Assembly: GCF_017591425.1 (NCBI RefSeq)
Contig: NW_024465421.1
Coordinates: 24,255,001-24,319,000, forward strand
Length of the DNA: 64,000 nucleotides
DNA from: Ochotona curzoniae
Lineage: Eukaryota; Chordata; Mammalia; Lagomorpha; Ochotonidae
Reading direction: 5' to 3'
A program made the translations under genes and the position numbers. The stretch's first letter is position 1, and each line of letters starts with the position of its first letter. Positions 24,761-34,823 of this stretch are shown here, in pieces. The notes beneath the pieces were generated by a model. It was given only the letters and a program-made list of their open reading frames with translations. It was not told the DNA's origin and searched no databases.

Positions 24761-26880
24761 CACGGAGGCAGCGAGGCCCCGGCAGAAGCTAGCCAGGATT
24801 GGGGCGCAGCTCGGCCTTGCTAGGGGGCCTCCCGAGTGCTCGCGGGGTCCAGCGGGCTCCACCAGGCTTGCTGCTGGGTGTCTGCGCACTGGCGGCCCAG
24901 GCCCCCTCCCCCTAGCTGGCCCTTCACACACTGGCACAGCCTGGGCACCAGGTCTAGAGGAATGCTGGTGGCTCACCCAGAGTCCAGGGTTTAGCTCTGC
25001 CCCCTAGGAGTTGGGGGTGACAGCCAGGGCACCCCAACGCAACAGGAGCCACCGGGCTGTGTCTGCTGGCCGAGGGAGGCAAGTGACAACGGGGCCTCAG
25101 TGGAACGCGCTCAGAGCGCCATTGGAGCTACGGCCGAGGCCAGACCCCATCCGCAGGCCCTGCCCCTCGGCGCGCACACCTGCCGTTCTTCATCCGGCTG
25201 GCCAGGTGGGGTGCCTGCAGGTGGGGTGTTCACCCAGGCCAGGGAGGCTGGAGGCGCAGAGCACGACGCCACGGTGGGCGTGCCCCTGTAATCCATGTTC
25301 TCATCTGCATCCCTTCCCAGAGGCAGAGGTCCAGAAGCGATCCACCCTCAGTCCAGGGCCAGAGCACGGGGGGGGGGGGGGGGGGGGGGAGCAGGTCCCG
25401 CTGGGCCAAGCCACCCCGAGGAGGCTCCAGTGCAGGATGCAAAAGTGCAGGGCAGTGCACACCCACCCCTCTTCCAGCAGGGGCAGCAGCGCCCAGTCGC
25501 TCTGAGTCCGCGGTATCCCTGCCGATGGGGTCCGGGAGACATGGAGGGGGCGACCACCCTGCTGGTGGGCACGCGGAGGTGTGGCCCAGGCTCCACCCAC
25601 CCTACATGGGGCATGCAACCTGGAGGAGCTGGAGTGGCTACATGGCCAGCAGGCACCTTGCGAGGGGACATGATGTGGGCACCTGCCAGGCCTCCCTGCC
25701 CCTGCCAGGAGCAGGAGCCACGCCTGTCCCAGGCTCTGGGAGCCAGGAGCTGCAGGGAGACGCCCGAGGCGAGGTCAGTCTTCCAATTCCCAGAGAGCAG
25801 CAGGAACGCAAGGCAGCGTCTCCATGAAAACCAGGAGGCACCCAGGACTTTTGTTGGCAGCGCCAGGCTGGGTAAGGGAGGTCACAGGTGTCCAGAGCTC
25901 TGATTCTGTCCCAACCCCTTCCCACTTCTGCCCCACCCGTGCTCACTCCTTGCCTCGCTTTGCTTTGCTGTCTGCTGCCCCCCTCCCCGCCCCACCACAG
26001 CGCATCCCTTGGCGTCCACACCTAGGCGTGGGCCTGCAGAGGCAGCTCTGGGGCGCGCGAAATGCCATGACTGCTACGGAAGCAGTGTGGGGTGGTTTGC
26101 AAGAGGAGGCCCTGCTGCTCGCCTGAGCCCCAACGTACTCGGCATCACCAGCCCTAGACCCATCCCAACCCCCCCACTGTCCCCAGCCTGGGAGCCCAGA
26201 ACGGCATCCGGCCTCCCGCTATGGGTGCAGGTGCCGACTAGTTGCTTGGAGAATCTGTGAAGGCATTGAGGAGCCCAGGGAGCCGCTCTGCTTAACGCAC
26301 ATTTTAACCAAGTCACAACGAGGCCACAGGACTCAAGTCAGACCTTGGGTTAGCTGGACGGTGGCGTCCCCACACCCCCAGGGGCTACCTGTCAATTTTG
26401 GCCAAGAGGACACATGGGGTTCCCATGCAGCCCCTGAGGGCTGGGACGCCAGTTTCTGTCTCATGGGGTGCTGGGAGTGGGGTAAAGGAGAAGCCCATCA
26501 GACCTAAAGGCATTGCCCCTCTGGCCGCTGAGGGGACTGGTGCTGCGAGGTGGACCAGCGGCCAGCGGGGGAGACATGCCTCCGGGGTGAAGGATGGAAC
26601 CAGGAATGTCTGTGGGTGAGGCAGGAGGCTGGCAAGCCCCTCCAGCGTCCACCCCACCCCATGTCCTGCAGCCAGAAGAGGGCTGGCCCTGGCGGGTTGC
26701 ACTTCCCGGGGTGGTGCCAGGCGCTGGACGCATCAGGGGCACTTCCAGGGAGGGTCATTAAGGGACCCAGGCCTGCAGCCTCAAGGTCTCCCAGGCCAGC
26801 CGCACAGTCCACCGGGCTCAAGCTGGCCCAGTGCACCTAGGGGTGTGGCAGTGTCCGGCCCCGCCCCCACCTCACCACCC
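24761..26880. other. Intergenic region where METRN would be expected; no exon seen
   Basis: No METRN motif (signal peptide followed by ERCSWRGSGL-like text, or the late Cys-rich ACTSDFVIHG-like block) is recognisable on the minus strand. The interval is GC-rich, with a 22-nt G run at 25368-25389 and no other repeat. The 70-200 residue ORFs lack splice context or conserved words. Confidence 0.5.
25368..25389 (+). repeat. 22-nt poly(G) run
   Basis: An uninterrupted G run within GC-rich intergenic DNA. Such runs form G-quadruplexes and are common sites of sequencing or assembly error, so length and junction are uncertain. Confidence 0.9.
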
Positions 26881-26888
26881 TTAGGGAG

Positions 26889-26999
26889 CTAAAAATAACT
26901 GCAGGCTCTCCTGCCAGGGCCCGGGAACCATCCCATTGCTAGGAGACAGCAGTTGCTGCGAGACAGTTGTTGCTAGGCGATGTGTGTTGCCATGGTGAC
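26889..26999 (+). promoter_or_regulatory. Candidate enhancer: MEF2-like site plus four 17-bp-spaced RFX X-box-like motifs
   Basis: CTAAAAATAA (26889-26898) fits the MEF2 consensus. It is followed by ATTGCTAGGAGAC (26935), GTTGCTGCGAGAC (26952), GTTGCTAGGCGAT (26969) and GTTGCCATGGTGAC (26986). The four starts are exactly 17 bp apart, and the last is close to the palindromic RFX X-box GTTGCCATGGNAAC. Repeat structure and spacing are seen directly; RFX binding and enhancer activity are inference. Confidence 0.55.
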
Positions 27000-27540
27000 A
27001 GCTGGGCCTGAGTCATCCTCAGCCAGGCCTGGGTTGGTCCCTGGGGCTCTCCAGTAGTGCAGGTGCCTAGCAGCAGTCAGCTGACCCTCAGCCTTGGTCT
27101 TGGGGCGCAGGGTGGGGACAGGGGCACAGGGCCAGGAGGAGCTGGGGCTGGGCTCTGGGGCTCCACCCCACACTGTGAGTCCACTCTCAGGATGTACAGC
27201 ACAGGGACATTCTTCCATGAGTTTCATCAGGACCCAGAGCACATGCCTGTCCCCGGGGCTTCAAGTACCTCAGGAGTGACCTGGTGACCAAGCTGGACCC
27301 TGGCTGCCCTTTCCCTCCCACAAGGTCCTAAGGCAGCAGCTTTTCAGTCCCGTTACCCGAGACCCACACCTCTGCACTCCTGATTGGGGGGCATCCCAGC
27401 CTCAGGAGTCAGGCCAAGGGTACCCCAGGTGAGGGGTGCCCAGTGAGGGGTGTTCTAGGTGAAAATATCCTACATGAGGGAGGCCCCAGTAAGGGGTACC
27501 CTAATTGAGGAGTCCCTAGATGAGAAGTATCCCAAGTGTG

Positions 27541-29990
27541 GGGTGCTTCAGCTAAGGGTGCTGGTCTCTACACAGGGGTACTGGTCTGCACAAACACACA
27601 AGGGTGTTGGTGTGCACATGGGAGTGCTGGTGTGTACACAGGGGTGCTGGTGTGCACACAGGGGTGCTGGTGTGCACAGGGATGCTGGTGTGTACACAGG
27701 GGTGCTGGTGTGCACACAGGGGTGCTGGTGTGCACAGGGATGCTGGTGTGTACACAGGGATGCTGGTGTGCACACAGGGGTGCTGGTGTGCACAGGGATG
27801 CTGGTGTGTACACAGGGGTGCTGGTGTGCACACAGGGGTGCTGGTGTGCACAGGGGTGCTGGTGTGCACACAGGGGTGCTGGTGTGCACAGGGGTGCTGG
27901 TGTGCACACAGGGGTGCTGGTGTGTGCACACAGGGGTGCTGGTGTGCACAGGGGTGCTGGTGTGCACATGGGGGTGTTGGTGTGTACACAGGGGTGCTGG
28001 TGTGCACACAGGGGTGCTGGTGTGCACAGGGATGCTGGTGTGTACACAGGGGTGCTGGTGTGCACACAGGGGTGCTGGTGTGTACACAGGGGTGTTGGTG
28101 TGCACATGGGAGTGCTGGTGTGCACACAGGGGTGCTGGTGTGTGCACATGGGGTGCTGGTATGTGCACAGGGGTGCTGGTGTGCACACAGGGGTGCTGGT
28201 GTGCACAGGGATGCTGGTGTGTACACAGGGATGCTGGTGTGCACACAGGGGTGCTGGTGTGTGCACACAGGGGTGCTGGTGTGCACAGGGGTGCTGGTGT
28301 GCACATGGGGGTGCTGGTGTGTACACAGGGGTGCTGGTGTGCACACAGGGATGCTGGTGTGCACACAGGGGTGCTGGTGTGTACACAGGGGTGTTGGTGT
28401 GCACACAGAGGTGCTGGTGTGTGCACATGGGAGTGCTGGTGTGTGCACATGGGGGTGTTGGTGTGCACACAGGGGTGCTGGTGTGTGCACATGGGGGTGT
28501 TGGTGTGCACACAGGGGTGCTGGTGTGTGCACACAGGGGTGCTGGTGTGCACACAGGGTGCTGGTGTGTGCACACAGGGGTGCTGGTGTGCACAGGGGTG
28601 CTGGTGTGCACATGGGGGTGCTGGTGTGTACACAGGGGTGCTGGTGTGTACACAGGGGTGCTGGTGTGCACACAGGGGTGCTGGTGTGCACAGGGATGCT
28701 GGTGTGTACACAGGGGTGCTGGTGTGCACACAGGGGTGCTGGTGTGCACAGGGATGCTGGTGTGTACACAGGGGTGCTGGTGTGCACACAGGGGTGCTGG
28801 TGTGCACAGGGATGCTGGTGTGTACACAGGGGTGCTGGTGTGCACACAGGGGTGCTGGTGTGCACAGGGGTGCTGGTGTGCACACAGGGGTGCTGGTGTG
28901 CACAGGGGTGCTGGTGTGCACACAGGGGTGCTGGTGTGCACACAGGGGTGCTGGTGTGCACAGGGGTGCTGGTGTGCACATGGGGGTGTTGGTGTGTACA
29001 CAGGGGTGCTGGTGTGCACACAGGGGTGCTGGTGTGCACAGGGATGCTGGTGTGTACACAGGGGTGCTGGTGTGCACACAGGGGTGCTGGTGTGTACACA
29101 GGGGTGTTGGTGTGCACATGGGAGTGCTGGTGTGCACACAGGGGTGCTGGTGTGTGCACATGGGGTGCTGGTATGTGCACAGGGGTGCTGGTGTGCACAC
29201 AGGGGTGCTGGTGTGCACAGGGATGCTGGTGTGTACACAGGGATGCTGGTGTGCACACAGGGGTGCTGGTGTGTGCACACAGGGGTGCTGGTGTGCACAG
29301 GGGTGCTGGTGTGCACATGGGGGTGCTGGTGTGTACACAGGGGTGCTGGTGTGCACACAGGGGTGCTGGTGTGTACACAGGGGTGTTGGTGTGCACACAG
29401 AGGTGCTGGTGTGTGCACATGGGAGTGCTGGTGTGTGCACATGGGGGTGTTGGTGTGCACACAGGGGTGCTGGTGTGTGCACATGGGGGTGTTGGTGTGC
29501 ACACAGGGGTGCTGGTGTGTGCACACAGGGGTGCTGGTGTGCACACAGGGGTGCTGGTGTGTGCACACAGGGGTGCTGGTGTGCACAGGGGTGCTGGTGT
29601 GCACATGGGGGTGCTGGTGTGTACACAGGGGTGCTGGTGTGCACACAGGGGTGCTGGTGTGCACACAGGGGTGTTGGTGTGCACACAGGGGTGCTGGTGT
29701 GCACATGGGGGTGCTGGTGTGTACACAGGGGTGCTGGTGTGCACACAGGGGTGCTGGTGTGCACAGGGGTGCTGGTGTGTACACAGGGGTGCTGGTGTGC
29801 ACAGGGGTGCTGGTGTGCACACAGGGGTGCTGGTATGTGCACAGGGGTGCTGGTGTGCACATGGGGGTGTTGGTGTGCACATAGGGTGTTGGAGTGCACA
29901 TGGGGGTGTTGGAGTGCACATGGGGGTGTTGGTGTGCACATGGGGGTGTTGGTGTGTGCACATGGGGGTGCTGGTGGCTGGTGTGCACAC
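27541..29990. repeat. 2.4-kb minisatellite of a roughly 20-bp unit with higher-order duplication
   Basis: About 120 copies of GTGCTGGTGTGCACACAGGG and close variants (TACACAGG, ACATGGGG, 16-bp GTGCACAGGG and 22-bp GTGTGCACACAGG versions). A block from about 28080 to 28650 recurs at about 29092-29660, offset about 1012 bp, showing segmental duplication inside the array. The unit contains no stop in any frame, so very long ORFs (780-880 residues, Cys/His/Gly-rich repeats) occur in all six frames. I do not regard any as a gene: no start context, splice sites or codon bias, and both strands are equally open. Confidence 0.95.
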
Positions 29991-30449
29991 AGCGGTGTTG
30001 GTGTGCACAATGGGGAGCCTTACTGCAACAGGGTGGTCCTTTCCAACACCCAGAGGTGACATCAGCGCCATCCTTCTCAGCTCTTTTCCTGAAGTCTTCT
30101 CCAGGCTGGCTCAATCCCCTGTGATGGTCAGGCAGCGCAGTACTGGGAGTCTAGACCCAGTGATTATGTCAGGAATGCATCCACTCTCATACCCAGCCAG
30201 CATGCAGCCAGGCGTCCCTGTCCCCCAGACCCCCGGCTCCTGACAGCCAACACCAGCTATTTGGCAAGGTCCCTGGGGCGCTCTTTGTCATGGTCTGGGG
30301 CCTGCTCTGTCCGGCACTCCTGGCCTCTCACGACTTCTCCCTTCAGTTCCCACCCCCCAGTCTGGCTGCCACGGGCAGGACATTTGCGCGCCCTGTGGTA
30401 ATCCCGCCTCACCCGGGACCAGCCTGGCCCTTCCTGACCCTTCTCTAAG

Positions 30450-31300
30450 CAAAGACATGGCAGGTGCACGCCAGGACGGAGGGACCCGGAGGTGGGGGGT
30501 GCGACCCTCTCGCCTCCTCCGGGGCCTGCCGACCAGTCCGGCCCCTCGGCCCCTCTCGCCTTTCCGCAGCCCAGCACGGACAGGATCGCCCGCACGCCTC
30601 CCTGGGGCTTGCGTTCAGCCCGCGGCCGCCGGCCCGGAGCTCGGAGCTGCCCTCTCGGGCTCGCGCGCCCTCGGCGCCGCGCGGGGCGGGCCCCGCATCC
30701 TCGGGCCCCGCAGGGCTCCAGGCCCGGATTGGCTCCCGCGCCGGGCGCGCGCGAGGGCGCGGCGCTCAGGGCCGGGCGGGCGGGGCGGGGGGCGCGCGCA
30801 GCGCCGCCGGCGGCCGCGGAGGAGCGCGGGGAGGAGGGCGGAGGAGGAGCGCGGGGAGGAGGGCGCGGGGAGGGAGGAGGCGCCCCGGCTCCCGGCAAAG
30901 CGGCCTTATTTATCTGGGCTCAGCCTCGGCCTCCCCGGTGGGAGGCTCGGGGAGGCCGATCCTCCCCCGCCGGGAGCCCCTCTCCGGGCGCCGCCGCGGG
31001 GGCCCGGCCCGGCCTGGGCGCGCGGGGCGCGGCCGGGCCCTGCCGGCCAGTCCGGCCCCTCGGCCGCCTCCGCGCTCGCCGGCGCCCTGCAGGGCTCCCC
31101 ATGACGCGAGGCCGCCCGGCGGACAGCGTGGCATGAGCCAGGAGCCCGGGCCGAGGTAGGGCGGGTGCGGGGGGCGGATGCAGGCTGCGCGCGGGGAGGG
31201 ACCGGATTGACCGCGCGGCCGCCACAATGAGGAGGGGGCGGATGGAGGGCGGGGGACCGCGCCGCCGCCCGGGCACGGCTTACGTCACGACAGCCCCTTT
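30450..31300 (+). promoter_or_regulatory. CpG island, probable FBXL16 promoter with 5' untranslated exon
   Basis: A dense CpG island contains a TTATTTAT element at about 30906 and a plausible 5' exon ending in the splice donor GAG|GTAGGG at about 31157. The next strong acceptor on this strand that leads into FBXL16 is at about 34808. The assignment rests on position and strand; the transcription start cannot be fixed from sequence. Confidence 0.5.
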
Positions 31301-34260
31301 CCCCGATCGGGACCAACGGAGGCCGCGGTTCAGTGCTACCTGACCCGCCATGTCCCCAGGTACCGGAGCCCCGGCCTGCCTTGGGCCGGGGCTCCCTGCT
31401 GTGCTCCCAGCTCTGCGTAGCAGCTCCCGGGCAGGGCCAACATGCGAAGTGTTCCATGCAGTCCAACTGTGGGTGGATGTAAGGGGCCGGAGCACCTTGG
31501 GGCTGTGCATCACTCCACCACAGCTCTGGAGCGACTGGGGCCCCCAGGAGGGCATGGGCCCCCGGCCCATTTGGTTTCTGGAGGACTCGGCAGGAGGGAC
31601 CGGGCACCCTGGCACCTTCTGGGAGGTTGGATGGGTGGGGAGTGGGTGGGCAGAGGCCCCCGGGGAGCAGGTGAGAGCCCACTTCCATGCCCTCCTCCAT
31701 AATCACAGCACCTGGCTCCATTGCCAAGGGTGAGCGTGGGGCTGACTGTCAGGGCTCACCTCTTGGCTGAGGGGCCCCTGGCTGGGGCTGGATGCTCCAG
31801 GCAGGCTGGACCAGGCCTGGCTAGAGCTGTGAGCCTAGCTGTGGACACATGCCTGCAGGGGGAGCCCCAGGACCTGACTGTCCCCCAAGAACTTGGCTCT
31901 CCCCCCACCACACCTGAGGAGCACAGGCTACTGCCTGGGTACTTGTAGGCTCCTGTGTCCCACTGAGGACACCTGCCCTGGGTGACCCCCATCCTGCACC
32001 GTGCTGGCACCCAGGGGAGGTTGTGGGTCAGGCAGGAGGCATGACGCCTTCCCCCCAGGACCCAGGAGGAGCAGTAGCAGGGGCTAGTGCTGTCCACAAG
32101 CCGTGTGGCAGCAGGAGAGAGGGGGCTGTGAGCTCCCAGGGCTGGGGCTTCGGAGAGCCCGTCACTCTGCAGAGACACGGCCCAGAGTCCAGTGTCCACC
32201 CTTGGGGTGCCTGGTGCTCTTAGCTGAGGCCTTAGCCAGAACAGTAGCTTGGGGAGCCCTCTCCAGCTAGGGCAGGAAGCAGTCACTGCTCTGCCACGTG
32301 CTGGTGCCTGAGTCCCCAGCTGCCCTGGCAGTCCCCAGGAGGCATGGGAAAGGGCATGGCCCCTGGAGGCTATTCCTCATGCCAGGCTAGTTGGTGAGAG
32401 GTGAGCGGGCAGGGGCCTGGCCGGGCACAGTTAGGAAAGCATGCTGCCTGTCCCAGAAGTGCCCCCTGATTGCTGTGAGATGGCCTGGGGCACAGGGGGT
32501 TCCACCTTGCTCCCTGGGACCAGCAGAAAGCTGGCCATCCGGCAGTGAGTGTGTGCACGGTCCATGCCCAGAACAGGGCTAGTGTCCTTCTGGGAGCAGG
32601 CCGGTCACACAGCAGTGTCAGATGGCTGGCAGGACCCCAGCTGGGTCTCTTCCCAGAGGCGCCCCTGCCCCCAGGCCCGCTGAGCCCCCGCTGGGTGGGG
32701 CAGGGAAAAGGTGCACTCCCCAGCCTGACCCCAGCAAGCTTGTCACCTGCCCTACCCCGAGGCCCCGGGGCGGGGTGAGCTGTGGGCGCATGCAAATGAG
32801 CGCCCTGTGGGGGCGCACAGGGAGGCCCGCAGGTGCCGGGGTGTCCACGTGTGTCTCCCCGCCCCGTGCCCGGCGCTCCACGTGCGGCACCCAAATCGGC
32901 ACCGCACCGCCTCCTCCGCCGCCTCCTCCGGATCCCAGCCGAGCCGAGCGGGCGGCCTCTCCCCTCCCCCTGCTCCGCCGCCGGGTCCCTCCCCGCTGCG
33001 CTGGGCGCGCCGGGCGCCCGCCCCCGGAGCCTCCCACCGGACCCCACCCGGCCGCTGTCCACGCTGAAGCCCGCCCCGAGCGCGCCGCCGCTGTCCATGG
33101 TGCTGCGCCGCGGCGCTCCGGCAGCCCCCGCAGCTGCGCGCTCCCGGGAGTCCCAGGTGCTGATCTGAGCGCCGGGTGGCGGCGGCGCGGCCCGGAGCTA
33201 AGCAGAGACTTCCTCAGGGGGCACTCCGGGGTTCCCACACTTCGGCTGTCGGCAGCTGAGGGATGGGGCCTTCCCTGCAGAGCGCCTTGGCCCACCGCCC
33301 ACGGTACTGGCAATTCCTTCTGGGGGCAGGGGAGCTAGCACAGAGCCTGGGGCAGCACGGGGGGGGGGGTAGGTGGCTGGAGGGCAGGATGGGAAGTACA
33401 GGTGACCCTCTGCCCAGCACAGTGGACACAGGGCTGTGGACCAGGGAGCTGACCAAATGACTGGGAAAGGGATGAGAGGTGATAGGGGTGGGGTTGAAGC
33501 AGGGCCACGCTGTCTAGGGGCTGGGGGTTGAGGGCTGGCTCTTGTCCCCTTCCCCTGAGGTAGGGCCGGGTCAAGAGGATCCGTCTCGTCCTCCCTGGCG
33601 CAGGAGCCATGAGCTTCTCTCTGCCGAGGTGTACTTACCCTGGGCCTCAGGCAGGTGTGCGGCAGCCCTGGGTGGCTCCTTAGAGAGCTGGAGCCCAGCT
33701 TGGCAGATGAACCTCTGCACCTCGGGGTGGGGGGAGGTGGGGATCCCGGCAGATCAACTATGCCCTCAGGTGTGGCCAGAAAGCTTCCTAGTCGCCTGCC
33801 TGTGCTTCTCCCAGGCCTTGCCAGCAGCCAGGTTTTCCCCATGCTGTCCCGGGACCCAGGGGCCTGCCCAAGGGGAGCATGTCAGAGAAGGGAAACCCTG
33901 GGGCATGGCTCCACGCTGGATGCCAGTTTCATGGAGACCTTCCCTAGATGACCACCTGTGGTCAGTGCTCACAGGTCCTCACGTGCAGCTAGGCTATGGC
34001 CTAGACTCCAACACTCTCCCGTGGGACTGCCCTGGCCTTGGTGGCCACCCATATGGTGGGCCCACAGCATTCCCGCAGAGAGGAGAGCTAGCTCCACCAC
34101 ACTTGATTCACACACCCCTGTTCTCAAGAACTAGCCTGCCATTCCAGAACACCAGAGCCCATCAGCTGGCACCTGTGGGAAGGGGCCGTCCTGCAGCTCT
34201 CCAGTCATGGTCATCAGAGTCCCCCCGACAGTGACACTCATGTGTTGAGCAGGACAAAGT
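31301..34260 (+). other. Probable FBXL16 first intron with a second CpG island
   Basis: No coding exon is recognised. A second CpG-rich block at about 32700-33190 contains the octamer ATGCAAAT (32790-32797) and may be an alternative promoter. ORFs in this block are composition artefacts. Confidence 0.45.
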
Positions 34261-34261
34261 G

Positions 34262-34695
34262 GCTGAGGTGTGCACACGGCAGGCATCAGTGTACACACGG
34301 GCTTGCAGTGCACACACGGCGGGCTCTCAGTGCACACGCGGGCTCTCAGTGCACACAGCAGGCTCTCAGTGCACACGCGGGCTCTCAGTGCACACGGCAG
34401 GCTCTCAGTGCACACGGCAGGCTCTCAGTGCACACACGGGCTCTCAGTGCACACACGGGCTTGCGGTACACACGGCAGGCTCTCAGTGCACACGGCAGGC
34501 TCTCAGTGCACACGCGGCAGGCTCTCAGTGCACACGTGGGCTCTCGGTGCACACACGGGCTCTCGGTGCACACACGGTCTCTCAGTACACACACGGGCTC
34601 GCAGTGCACACAGCAGGCTCTCAGTGCACACGGCAGGCTCTCAGCACACACAGCAGGCTCTCAGCACACACGGCAAGCTCTCAGTGCACACATGG
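34262..34695. repeat. Roughly 20-bp minisatellite just upstream of FBXL16 coding exon 1
   Basis: About 21 copies of CTCTCAGTGCACACGGCAGG and variants (CACACGGG, CACGCGGG, GTACACACGG) end about 110 bp before the splice acceptor at 34808. Its GTGCACAC core resembles that of the larger array at 27541-29990, suggesting a shared origin or shared mutational bias. Confidence 0.88.
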
Positions 34696-34823
34696 GCGCT
34701 TCCTGGCTATGGAGCCATGGGAGAGCATGTTGGGTGGGGACTGTGTGGCTCCGCCTGCTCTGGGGGTGGGGACTCACTCCTTTCCCGTCTCCCTGTCTCC
34801 CTCTGCAGAGTGCTGCAAGGAAA

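Noticed and set aside
27459..30243. Six overlapping 780-880 codon ORFs encoding Cys/His/Gly repeat proteins
   Set aside because: They are reading-frame shadows of a 20-bp minisatellite without stop codons. All six frames are open equally, with no promoter, splice or codon-bias support.
30457..31159. Three overlapping Arg/Ala/Gly-rich ORFs of over 200 codons
   Set aside because: They lie in a CpG island, are open in three frames at once and lack conserved motifs. This is best explained as FBXL16 promoter and 5'UTR.
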